Source: Impatiens glandulifera (taxonomy: Eukaryota; Streptophyta; Magnoliopsida; Ericales; Balsaminaceae). From it: 64,000 bases of DNA. The stretch spans positions 87,034,846-87,098,845 of the forward strand of contig NC_061862.1 in NCBI RefSeq assembly GCF_907164915.1, written 5' to 3'. Position 1 is the first letter of the stretch; each line of letters starts with the position of its first letter. The notes under the pieces are model-generated. The model saw only the letters and a program-made list of their open reading frames with translations. It searched no databases and was not told the DNA's origin. This document shows positions 1 to 10,465 of this stretch, piece by piece. A program made the translations under genes and the position numbers.

Positions 1-1200
1 CACTACCGACCCATTTGAGATCGCCTTATATTGTTGAGATTGAGGTTGAATTACCACACTTGAGAGTTAAAGACAAAGTATACGCGAACCTGATATTCGC
101 AGAAAAGACAAATCAAGAGGAGATTTTGTACTTCAGCACTATGACTACTCTCAAACGCGGCACCCTATAGACAATTCAGAAAATTAGTTGGCTGAATGTA
201 GGGATAATCGATGCCTAGGCTTATGAAATGAATATCTACATCAAACACATTACAAAACCAGGAGCACCTCAAAGCCGAGTTTTTTTCTCAATCACTCATA
301 GTGTGAGTACTACACATGAACATTAAGTCTTTATATAATAGTTTTTTTCTCATAGACAATGAATATTCTTGCTCGCATTTGCTCGGGTTATACCACAAGT
401 CCACTTCGGATCTCCCTTGTATGTGTCTATGTGCAGCATACATAATACTCCACAATCCTTATAATTCTATACGTCTTGTCAAGTCATTTTCAATAGTCTC
501 TCAATGCATTTAAATAGTTCGTAAAAAATGCTCAACTTCATATCCGCAACAAAGTTTAAAAACTTGCATCCAATAGTCTTCAATAATGCTATTGGATACT
601 ATTGGATGCAGTATTGAATAATATTGGATGCAAGTTTTTGAACTTTGTTGCGGATATGAAGTAGAGCATTTTTTACGAACTTTTTAAATGCATTGCGAGG
701 CTATTGAAAATGACCTGGCAAGACGTGTGGAACTATAAGGATTGTGAAGTATTTTGTATGCTACACATGAAGACATACAAGGGAGATTCGAAGTGGACTT
801 GTGGCATAACCCAAGAAAATGCGAGCAAGAATATTCATTGTCTATGAGAAAAAAATTATTATATAAAGACTTAATTTTCATGTGTAGTACTCACACTATG
901 AGTGGTTGAGAAAAAAAACTTGGCTTCGAGGTGCTCCTGGTTTTGTAGTGTGTTTGACGTAGATATTCATTTCATGAGCCTAGACATCGATTATCCCTGC
1001 ATTCAACCAACTATTTTTCTGAATTGTCTTTAGAGTGCCGCGTTTGAGAGTAGTCATAGTGCTAAAGTACAAAATCTCCTCTTGATTTTTTTTTTGCGAA
1101 TACCAGGTTCGCGTATACTTTGTCCCTAACTCTCAAGTGTGGCAATTCAACCTCAATCTCAACAATATAAGGCGATCTCAAATGGATCGATAGAGTGACC
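1..1200. repeat. 1.2 kb inverted repeat (palindrome) centred near 600
   Basis: Bases 1-598 are the reverse complement of about 602-1200 with an almost absent spacer. By eye the arms differ at roughly 6 percent of positions. Each arm contains two oppositely oriented parts of the same Ulp1-family gene: the domain start (motif GIIDA near a W-equivalent stop) and the segment holding the catalytic cysteine (motif TCGIT). The arm was therefore rearranged before it was duplicated head to head. The outer end of the left arm is beyond the window start. Short translations of 65 residues at 316-513 (+) and 684-881 (-) are antisense mirror products and not genes. Confidence 0.9.
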
Positions 1201-1509
1201 ACTCTCCGCGGTCGTTGGGGAGTTGGTAATATCATTGAAACAAGCTCTACTATCATTGAATTTCCACTCACTACCAATGACTTCCCACTATCATTTATTT
1301 CCTCATCATCATCAAAATCACCATCTTCAACTTCATCAACATCATTTTTTTCAACATTATTATCATTATCATCATCACCCTCAACATCATCGCCATCACC
1401 ATTTTCATTATTGTAATCAACATCATCATCACTATTATCAACATCCTCATCTACATCATTATTATCAACATCCTCATCAACATTCTCATCAACATTTTCA
1501 TTTTGAATC

Positions 1510-1765
1510 TCCTGAACGATGGTAACGTCCTCCTCATTTTGCATCTTTTGGACAATGGTAACGTCCTCCTCATTTTGCATCTCCTGGACAATGGTAACGT
1601 CCTCCTCATTTTGCCACTCCTTGACAATGGTAGCATTCTCCTCTTTCTGCATCTCCTAGACAATGGTAACGTCCTCCTCATTTTGCTCCTACTGGACAAT
1701 GGTAATGTCCTCCTCATTTTGTCCATCCTGAACAATGGTAACTTCCTCCTCCTCCAAGGTGACTT
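1510..1765 (-). repeat. 36-bp coding minisatellite, about 7 units
   Basis: Units of 36 bp with core ATGGTAACGTCCTCCTCAT repeat at 36-bp spacing. Read on the minus strand each unit encodes 12 residues of the type EEDVTIVQEMQN. The repeat lies in the acidic linker of the copy A Ulp1-family gene, the same place where copy D has a different 45-bp repeat. Confidence 0.85.
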
Positions 1766-2504
1766 TATGGCCCACAATGCAGTCATCACAGAATTGTTCT
1801 TCCTATTCTTCGGCTTCTTTTGATTTGTCAGATGGTTCTTGGAACCTGTTGTGCATCACTTTTATCCTCTCTATAGCCTCGCTCAAGGGCTTGATAAAAT
1901 TGTCGTGGATGAAAGTCACACTGACAGTTTTAGAGGAGGTAGAGAATGTGCTCAAGTGTTGCACTGCATCTTCAACCTCATGTATAACCCTAACCATTTG
2001 ATTTGTTGCATTGGACACTCTTTTCCAAGTAGCCATTTGATTAGTTGGGACACCTTCATTAGTTTGGTGCTCTGAAGCAGTAGCACATATTGAAATCCTA
2101 TCAATAATGCTTCCTCAGAAGAACTGCCAATTTTTCTTCTCCACAAGGCTTCTCTCTTTAACCATCTCATCATTCCAGCAAGACAAGATTGGAAAAATCC
2201 TGTGCTATTTTCGTCTAGTTCTAAACTTTGATACTCTGTCCATGTAACATAGCTGAAGGAAAAAATGAAAGGTTTAGTATTTACTAGTTTAAATTGGATG
2301 TTTTTAAAAAAAAAATCATTACCATTAAAAACGTTAGTGGCCCTGTGAAGTACGAGGTTGGTTACGCTTGCCACTCTATAACACTGTCAAGAAGTTCGGT
2401 GTATACAAAATTGCACCAATTTAAATTCTTTATTTCATCAACATTCACCAGGGATTTTAAAATCTTGAACATGCAACATAGTTTAAGAGACAGAATAGTA
2501 TTAC

Positions 2505-2612
2505 ACAGGACAATATAGTGTAACACTACTGACAACACAATGAAATACATGGGACAAAATAGTGTAGTACACGGGACAATATAGTATAACACACGGGACA
2601 ACATAGTGTAAG
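2505..2612. repeat. Intron minisatellite of copy A
   Basis: Degenerate units of the type ACACGGGACAACATAGT repeat through the intron between the exon ending at 2625 and the NLNWC exon. Related units (ACACACAAGACAACA) occur in the preceding intron around 3320-3480. The same unit, inverted, fills the left half of copy B (29170-30160). Confidence 0.65.
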
Positions 2613-4061
2613 ATTAAGGTTTACCTGCAAGATTTATTCTGATTGGTGGAAAGAAAATTCGATACCACGTAGATGACAAAATCACGCTTGAAATTGTCAT
2701 CTACGGATATGTTCTGTTTAATAATATTTGGCATGCATGTTGTTGAAGGAAATCCTTTATTCGGTTGCCCCTCCCATCTTGACCTCCATGCCCTTAGTAC
2801 TTTGATATATTACGATGATTCGGAGTTTTCATATTTCCCTTGCGACTCCTCGATTGCAATGTCACATCGGGGGAGATTCAGAATGTTATTGACATCCTCT
2901 TCGTCTATTCTTAGTCTCTCCCTGTTGTTTAATGGCAACCAAATCTTGTTGGGTTTGAAAATCTTCAAAAGGTGAAGTGACAATTTCGTGGGACATTTAG
3001 AGACGTTCAATGAGAGCATTGAGCCGAATCCTATATCCCTCACAACTTGTTTCTGTAGGTCTGTCAGCTCTCGAACAAGATGGTATAGTCCTTTTGGGTA
3101 GGTCCTTAACGAAAAAGCTATTGGGCTCCTTTTACCCCGAATCAATTCTCGCAGGTTGTATTGTTTTTGATTGAGTTGTGGTCTTGAATTTAGAAGCAGC
3201 CTTCGCAAGCACTAGTAGGGGTCAGAGAAAGCAACATTTTTGTTGGTAATCTTTCTGTTATATAACACCCCACTAAATCTTCTGCAAAATAAATAAGAAG
3301 ATATTAGTATTGTAATCGACATATGACAACATAACTAAAAACACACGACGACATAGTCTAACACACAAGACAACAAAATATTAACAGTTTAAGCTTAATT
3401 TTTATCAACAAGGGACAACACAATATATGACACATATGCAGCATCGCATACGACACTTGACAACACATTAATGAAAACAGTACAACAATGAGAAGTTCCT
3501 GTTACCTTTCATCTCTATCTGAAGCTTTCCTTTTACCTAAAGTCTTATTGTTGACATACTTACTGTGACAATAACCAGATGTTAATTAGTAACAAAACTT
3601 AGGGTTTGTAGAAGGAAACGTTTTATAGATAGGAGAAGAAAAAGAAATTGAATAACGTTTAAAGAAGAAGAAATTTAATAACGTTTGAAAAATAAGAAGT
3701 TGAATAGAAGAAGTAGAGGAGCGAATATCGTTTGAAGAGCATCATATATACTTAAGATTAGGGTTTGAGCGAATTCCGTTTGAAGAGTAGCGGATACTTA
3801 GGATTAGGGTTTGAGCGGATTTCGTTTGAATAGTAATAGATACTTAGGGTTAGGGTTTGAGCGGAAATGAGAGGGAGTTTGAGCGGAGATAGATTGAAAA
3901 AATGAAGGGTTTAGCGGAAATGAGAGGGAGTTTGAAATGAGGGGGAATTATCTTATGTGGAAAAAGAAAGCAAAAATAATTATTTTTTTACCTACATGTT
4001 ATGCCACGGGGATTCGCTAATGGATTAGTTTCCTCCAAATTCGTTTCTCGTATCACCTCTC

Positions 4062-5313
4062 TTATTTTATATAATTAATGACTATTTACGATTTTTTTTT
4101 AAACTAGTCTAATTATTATTTTGAAATAATTTGGGTAACTAAGTTATAACACGTAAACAAGACTTTGACTGAGATGTACAGTAGAGAAAAAAAATGGAAA
4201 GGGGCTATGTTCCGGAAAATTTTATCCTAAACATGACCAAGAGAGTTTCTGTCTCGAACATGATTTTTGTCTCAAACATGGCCTTGCTCAAGAGAAGAGC
4301 GAAATTTTATTTTTTTGGAGAATGGCTCAGAAGATTTTTGTCCGAAATATATGTTAAGGACATTTTTATCCCAACATGGTCACGTATTTGAGAGAGAAAT
4401 ATATTTTTTTTTTGAGAAAATTGATATGTTCAGTAGATTTTTTTTATTTATCTCTTTTACCCACGTGAGCTTCGTTGAATTCGTGACCTTGCTCTCATTT
4501 TAACCTCGTTGTTGCCTGACTCTTATTATTTATAGTTAAATTTTGGTATATTTTTATTAAATAAAACTTAAATTTGAATGGACTATATAATATAGTTAAA
4601 ATTTGATTTATTTTTATTAAATAAAACTTAAATTTGAATTATTTCAATTCAAATTATATATATTAATGATATAATTTATCCAAATTCAAGTCTTTTCATA
4701 AATAAAAAATCTTTAGCTTATTTAATAGCTGACTTCTTCTTTTTTTTCTAAAAAAAAATGAAAACACACCATATTTAATAAATATAAATTATTAAAATAA
4801 TAATTTAATTTAAAATTTATCAAAATTTTTTTATTTAATTTTCACTATATTTAATTTTTATCTAATTCAATTATATCTTAAAAACAAAATCTGTCTCATA
4901 ATACTAATTTTTATTTCTAGGTGTACAAAAATTACTTATATTTTGGTTCAGTATTAATAAAATTATAGATACAATCATTATAAAATGTATTATATTTTTT
5001 TTTGGAAAAAAATGTATTATATTTGTTTTTATTAAAGAACTAGTTTCAATATTTTCTTGATTTAAAAAATGTTATGTAAATTTCGATAAGGTATAATTTT
5101 TCTTATACCAAAAATTTCGATTTACCGACCCATTCTAATTTAAAAAAACTCAAACATAATCTTTATAAAAAAAAAATATATGCATAACATCAACCTAAAA
5201 ATGGAGTTTCCATATTCAACTATTTTTCATAAATATTTTTATTGAGAAGAAGTACTTATTAAGGTTAACAATAAAAATGATGGTACAAAAGTTTCCATAT
5301 GATGATATGAACC
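4062..5313. other. Intergenic AT-rich spacer, no gene seen
   Basis: Very AT-rich DNA with many A and T runs. Short open frames at 4194-4503 have low-complexity content and match nothing I recognise. A short near-duplicate, AAATTTGAATGGACTATATA versus AAATTTGAATTATTTCAATT, occurs around 4550-4660. The last part presumably includes the 3' untranslated region of the molybdopterin synthase gene. Confidence 0.6.
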
Positions 5314-5844
5314 TCAACATCCAACTTTATCTTCTTTCCTACAACAACCCTTCTTCTTATAACCACCATTCATACCATCATCACCAAGATCCATTCTCCT
5401 ATCCATAAACTCTGCATTTTCCTTCCAAACTTCACCATCAGAATAAACTTCTTTCTTCCATATGGGAACCGTCGCCTTAAATTCATCGATCAAAAACTTG
5501 CAAGCATCTAAAGAATCTCCCCTATGAACCGACGATGCAGCCACAAAAATACTCGTTTCACCAACAGCCACAGAACCAAGCCTGTGGATAACTACAATTC
5601 CGTTGAGGTTCCACGATGATCTGGCAGATGAACATATCGATTTTATGCATTTAACCGCCATTGGAACATAAGCTTCATAATGTAACTCAACCACAGTTTT
5701 CCCATTGAAGTTATCGCGTGTTGTTCCGAAGAATGTTGATATGGCTCCACAATGTGGTGCTTGAATGTAACTGATGTATTTGGCGAAATCAATTGGAATA
5801 TTCTCCTCTAGGATTTCAATGACGTTGTTCGATTCATCTGCCAT
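5314..5844 (-). CDS. CNX6: Molybdopterin synthase catalytic (large) subunit, MoaE/MOCS2B family
   Basis: A 176-residue protein. With the small sulfur-carrier subunit (MOCS2A/CNX7) it forms molybdopterin synthase, which converts precursor Z (cyclic pyranopterin monophosphate) to molybdopterin in the cytosol. Family motifs are visible in order: GAISTFFGTTRDNF at residues 33-46, a HRLG.V.VGE block at 87-96 followed by SSVHR, DACKFLIDE, and VPIWKKE at 126-132, which holds the conserved lysines of the active site. The C-terminal tail ends in a KKKGCC segment as in plant CNX6. The length fits the family (about 150-200). The start ATG is followed at once by the acidic N-terminus typical of plant homologues. 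The coding region is uninterrupted; the leader probably contains an intron (see 5845-7425). Molybdate enzymes such as nitrate reductase depend on this pathway. Confidence 0.95.
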   Translation of the reverse strand: MADESNNVIEILEENIPIDFAKYISYIQAPHCGAISTFFGTTRDNFNGKTVVELHYEAYVPMAVKCIKSICSSARSSWNLNGIVVIHRLGSVAVGETSIFVAASSVHRGDSLDACKFLIDEFKATVPIWKKEVYSDGEVWKENAEFMDRRMDLGDDGMNGGYKKKGCCRKEDKVGC

Positions 5845-7425
5845 TTCTTATGAGAAACCTTGTTTTTTGGTTTTGATATGAAAATAAGAAAACACAAAAT
5901 TGACTGTGTATGGTCCAACCTATAGAGAAAAAACAAAAACAGTTAGAAAACTTACCAAAATAAAGGCACTTTTTTATAAACCAATCCCAGAGGAAGATAG
6001 CACAACCCCACTTCAATTAGAGCTTTCTTAGTGTTATATATTTTTCATGATTCGAAAATGATCTATATTTGTTATGATGGTCAAAAGTCACATTCATCTA
6101 GAAAATAACCTAAATCATGATCCAAATAATCTAGAGAAAAAATTATTATACCAAATGGAACAAAAAATCACACTATAATATGGATACATAATTAGAAAAA
6201 AAACAAAAAAAAAAAACAACTTTCAATTTTATTTTTTGGAGATTTTCCAATGAAATCATATGATTGTGAGTAACCAGGGTTTAATTCCGGGGTCATGACC
6301 CTCTTTTAATGAGAGGGTTTTAGTAGGAATCGAATCTAAGATAAAGCTGTGATCTACAAGGTAAGACCCATTGCCATTTCAGGTACCTGGTTCAGTCTCC
6401 TAATAGTTAAAAACTCAAATTCGATAAACATGTACTAAAAACATTAAAATATGTAGCAACCAAAACCGTTGTTCATCCTCCTCAGATCTGAACTACAAAT
6501 TGAGATCATACACCTAAACAGTGTCTGAACAAATCTACAATCTGTCCAAATTCAGGATAATCGGATGTTAGGTGTATCATAGTGAACCACACCCTTGTAC
6601 AAAATGTATCCCACAATTTATTGACGGTTTACTTCTTATCCTTCTACTCCTACCGAATTTAGGCTAAATCATCACAAATCCTTCCTTTAGTCTTCCACTT
6701 ATTTGTAGGTGATGAACTTGGCATAAATAAAGAAAGATTGGTATCAATCTCAAACAGAACAATTGCCTTATAAATACACACTATGCACAATTTCATTCTA
6801 TGTTAGTTTCAGCAAGAGGGTATCTATATTTTACAAATTGATGTATGTTTGATTGAGTTCTCATGCTTTCACTTACAACCATCATCAAACTAATGATTTT
6901 CTGTTATTTTTTCACTCATTCTGCTGATAAGAATTCCTGCAATCCCAATCTTTTTACATTGTCAGAATAAAAAGACATATACACTGTTATCTATCTTTTA
7001 AAACTCCTATCTGATTACAAACCCTTGCATCTACCAAGAAAATAACTATAGAGGGTTTCCAAAGCATAAAAATTGAATTCAGGAAAACCAAATAACAAAA
7101 TTACTTGGTTCAAGAGGAAACAAATGGATATATTGCCAACTAACCTGCAACTGAGATTGAACCAAGTAAGACCCAAGAGAGGTCACTTTGAGATTTTCAG
7201 CTTCTGTTGGAAATTTTAGGTTGCCGATCGATCTGCGTTAAAGAGTCCAAATGAATCCGGAAAGTGATCTATGTGGGTTTGTGGAGCTGAAGATTGGGTC
7301 GTTAAATAGTGGATGAGCAATCCAGATCGAAGAAGGAGATTGTTGAAGCAAGATCATCCAAATCTGGTAGCATTTCTATTTCTTTTTGTCACTTGGTTGT
7401 TGTTGATTGAATGGATAGTGGGAAA
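5845..7425 (-). other. Probable 5' untranslated region with leader intron of the CNX6-like gene
   Basis: On the minus strand a splice donor GCAG/GTTAGTTGG lies at 7144/7145 and an acceptor TCTCTATAG/GTTGG at 5919/5920. These would give a leader exon of about 280 bases, a 1.2 kb intron and a short second leader segment before the ATG at 5844. The 7145-7425 segment is less AT-rich than the flanks and has the look of a transcribed leader. The splice sites are seen in the sequence; their use is inferred. The intron also carries a dispersed repeat near 6268-6370. Confidence 0.5.
6268..6370. repeat. Dispersed short repeat, related copy at about 8396-8510
   Basis: Both places share ACCCAGGGTTTA-like, CTTTTAAT-AGAG-GTTTT, GAATC-AATCTAA and TGATCTA-(n)-TAAGAC blocks in the same order. 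The GAATCGAATCT block resembles an inverted RNA polymerase III B box, so a decayed SINE is possible. The similarity is moderate. Confidence 0.35.
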
Positions 7426-7449
7426 ATCCAAATTGGCCGCCATTGATAG

Positions 7450-7462
7450 ATAGATATATAAG
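7450..7462 (-). promoter_or_regulatory. Candidate TATA box of the CNX6-like gene
   Basis: Minus-strand TTATATATCTATC lies about 30 bases upstream of the inferred start of the leader exon near 7425. Position and sequence are plausible, but the region is AT-rich, so chance matches are easy. Confidence 0.35.
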
Positions 7463-9899
7463 CTAGAGATTTAAGAAATATCTATTATTAGCCCCTGAAA
7501 TATTAGGCACATTTCAATTTGGCCTTACTTTTAATATAAACTCATTTTTCAATTTAACCTAATCTATATTAATGCTATTAGTATCATTATATTTATTATA
7601 TAATTTTAATTATTTTTTTTATTTTTTTTATTTGTTTCTAGATTTTAAAAAGATTATATGTGTATATAAGTAAATTGAAAACAATTTATTTATTTTTCCC
7701 AAAAAATATTTAGTAATAATTTTATTTGTGAAAGTCAGGATAGAAGATAGAAGAAGTAAGATACGCTAGCTGAAGAAAGAGGATAGACAGAAATAGGGAA
7801 AGAGATCTAAAATGAATTAAACAAGTAAACAGAATTCGCTACGCTCCTCAAAGTTTGCTTACAAAGAACTGAAATCCTAAGACATATGAGTAACTCACTG
7901 TCCTCTTAATACGGATTTTCCTCCCTTCTTCCCCTCTCCTTTCAGTCAAATACGGATTTTCCTCCCTTCTTCCCCTCTCCTTTCAGTCAAAGTTGTTTCG
8001 GTTGGTGAGACTATGTCCTTTATTAAATTAAGGGAAAAATTTACTTGTCTAATAGTTGCTAAGGCCCGTGAACCTAATCAGGCAACCATACAAAAATAAT
8101 ATTATGAATGAAATAGTATTTAATTATAGTATTTATATATATACTCCTTTCTAGAACTTCAACTAAATAATTTTTTTAATTAATATAAAAAATTAACATT
8201 CTTAACAAAAAAAAATAAAAATAAAAAAAAAATAAAAATAAAATATATGTTCAATGTTTTTCATTATCCTTCCATATTGCAGTCGAGTAGTTAAAAATCA
8301 TTCAAAAAATTATTTGAACAAAACATTTAAGTTATACAAAGGAATCGAGAAAAATCTGACACAAACAACTTCAACAACTATTATTAAATATTTTCTTGTG
8401 ACCCAGGGTTTATTCTCGTTGTCAGTTTAGCATCACTTATTTTAATTTAGAGTGTTTTTAAGGAGAATCAAATCTAAAATTTTGATCTATTCAAATGTTA
8501 AGACACACAAAACTTTAATCATACTTTTTTTTTTCCATAAAATCAGACAAGTTCACAATTGTCAAGACTAGCAATTTTTTCAACTTGAATTTACCAAAAT
8601 CAACATTAATAATCCCCAGCTATCTTAGAAGGTATTTTAATATATCAATTTGAAGTATGCAATAATGCATTAGCAAGAATTAATGTACTACAAAAGCTCC
8701 TCCACTAATGCCATAATGGGTTCATCCACTAATGAGCATTGAACAACTATGAACTATAATGGTTACTCCACTAAATTGTCACAAAATTCAACACCTTTTT
8801 CTTGTCCATCTCAAAGTGAACCTAAATAAGATTACATTTAAGAAATGAAGTTAATATGACACAGTCAAAATTTTATTAACATGTTCTCATTTCATATTAC
8901 AGTGGCGGAGGTCCACAAAGTCATGGATTCGGTTAATGGATTCGAGTTTCACACCTGAAACATTTTCAATGATGGACTGACCAAGAGCCTTTAATCTTTG
9001 ACAGTTAAGGGATGTCAAAGGGAAAACATAAGGAAACTTATCTAATCACATATACTATAAAAATGAGAAATGCATTTTCATTTGTTAAACATTACCTCAT
9101 CAACAGAGATATAGTGCAGGAGGGCCACCCATGATGAATCCATCAAAATATTTTCCAATTCAGTTAATTGGATTGAAATCCGTGATCAAATTCCAATTAT
9201 GCCCCCCCACATTTCAACCTCTCTTGAGTGGACTCAATCCTATGATCAAGAAGAATCTTTGAAGAATACAGATGCTTTGGCCAGTTAGATTCAACTCCTC
9301 CAATGGCATAAGGGAACCTTTTTGATTTTACCAAACCACCATCCACTGTAACACAATAAAGCCCACAAATGAGTAACATAGAGAATCTTTGAGAAGGTTT
9401 AACAAAGAAAACTTGAATGGGTCGAAGAACATCCATCCTTTATACATTTAAATTTTATATTCAAGTTTCGACTCAAGCTGTGAAATGCCAAGAAGATCTC
9501 ATAGAAGGGGTCAACAGATAAAGCTAAAGCTTCAATGCGAGCAAAATCTTGATTGAGCAGAGAGCAGTATTTTTACCAAACAAAAATATATATTTTTCTT
9601 CGGTTCACAAGTTTATTTATCAAATGAAATTGTGATCTCCCAGCCACAATTTTACACCAAAAATTAAATATATTTGTTACAACTACAAATATGATTATTT
9701 CTCAATGATATACACTTTTCAAATGAGGCCATTATTATAGTTAAGTATGGGAGCTGAGATACTCAACAATTTGATAAAGGTAGCAAGACATAGGTCCCTT
9801 AACAGCCTCATTCTTTTATTTTAACACGGCCACATTATAGAGAACCAATTACTTGTCTAACACATATAAATAGTTAATTTACAACTTGCTCTTCATTAA
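7463..9899. other. Intergenic region, no gene recognised
   Basis: Between the two host genes. It contains a perfect 41-bp tandem duplication (7911-7992), poly-A and poly-T runs near 8200, and a related copy of the 6268 repeat near 8396. An open frame of 79 residues at 9197-9436 (minus) matches no family I know and is not supported as a gene. Confidence 0.55.
7911..7992. repeat. Perfect 41-bp tandem duplication
   Basis: The unit beginning TACGGATTTTCCTCCCTTCT and ending TTTCAGTCAAA occurs twice back to back (7911-7951 and 7952-7992) without a mismatch, so it is a recent slippage or replication event. It is pyrimidine-rich. Confidence 0.95.
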
Positions 9900-10156
9900 G
9901 GACTTGTTTGATCTGGGTTATTTGAATAGCCAAGTAGTTATTTCTAAATAACCTTGTTTGATGCATGTTATACAAAATAAGTTATTTGAGTAAAAGACAT
10001 TAGGGCATAAATATATTATTTTTAACAAAAGTTCATTTTATTTTATTCAAACGGTCGTTTAAGAAAACAATGACAAAGCAAAGGAAATGGGTATAAATAT
10101 ATATTTTCAATAAATGGTATTTTGGTTGATGATTGATTAGTGGGTCAGACAAGGCC
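9900..10156. mobile_element. MITE, PIF/Harbinger (Tourist)-like
   Basis: 257 bp with imperfect terminal inverted repeats: GGACTTGTTTGA at the left and, read inward from the right, GGCCTTGTCTGA. It is flanked by TAA on both sides (9897-9899 and 10157-10159), the 3-bp target duplication typical of PIF/Harbinger elements. No coding content. It lies 3' of the PPR gene. Confidence 0.6.
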
Positions 10157-10465
10157 TAAATTAAGTTCACCTAATTTCAGCATGTAATACTTCTATAAGC
10201 TTTGTTCTCTCCTAATGAAGATTAGGGTTCTATTGCATCAAAACAATGCAATACCATAGATGCTAGTAGCTGCATAAAGAAAAAGTAGAAAGAAAAAAAT
10301 TACCTTGTTTACAACCGTTTCTCCTGGTCAAAGTGATCTATGATGGAATAGGACTAGACACGAGTGTCGCCACTTGATCATATTTTGGATGGCCCTTCTT
10401 TCTTCTGAGTCTTCTTCTCAAAAGGATATCATTGTCCAATTACAAGATTAACAATTTGTCCTCTT

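Larger units (their letters stand above)
900..3557 (-). pseudogene. Ulp1-family transposon gene, copy A, decayed
   Basis: Exons can be followed on the minus strand. Exon 1 (3506-3557) starts at ATG. Exon 2 (2625-3281) has consensus splice sites and carries the motif DIGFGSMLSL and an in-frame TAA after residues SESS. A third exon near 2362-2470 encodes NLNWCNFV. Then come about 2280-1800 (motif RIFPILSCWND), an acidic tandem repeat (1510-1765), a highly acidic stretch of N, D, V and E, and LRSPYIV with the start of a C48 domain down to about 900. The order matches copy D at 59199-63866. Exon 1 has a 16-bp deletion relative to copy B that shifts the frame, and several stops occur, so no full protein can be made. 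The catalytic-cysteine segment is detached and inverted inside the palindrome. The family is plant transposon-borne Ulp1/SENP-like peptidase genes; a cellular function is not implied. Confidence 0.75.
1..4061 (-). mobile_element. Mutator-like element copy A (partial, Ulp1-carrying MULE)
   Basis: The right terminus lies at about 4061. Read on the minus strand it starts GAGAGGTGATACGAGAAACG, nearly the same as the right end of the complete element at 28553-31303 and similar to the start of the element at 58955. The 3480-4060 stretch aligns throughout with 30650-31300, including the leader rich in GAAGAAG and GTTTGAGCGGA. The left terminus is outside the window, so no target duplication can be checked. 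The cargo is a decayed Ulp1-family gene on the minus strand. That MULEs carry Ulp1-like genes (Kaonashi-type in Arabidopsis) is established; membership here is inferred from termini and cargo. Confidence 0.72.

Noticed and set aside
1195..1823. Plus-strand open frames rich in Ser, His and Leu
   Set aside because: They are antisense to the acidic linker and 36-bp repeat of the copy A gene; composition is explained by the repeat.
9197..9436. 79-residue minus-strand frame
   Set aside because: No family motif, no supporting splice or promoter signal, in AT-rich spacer.
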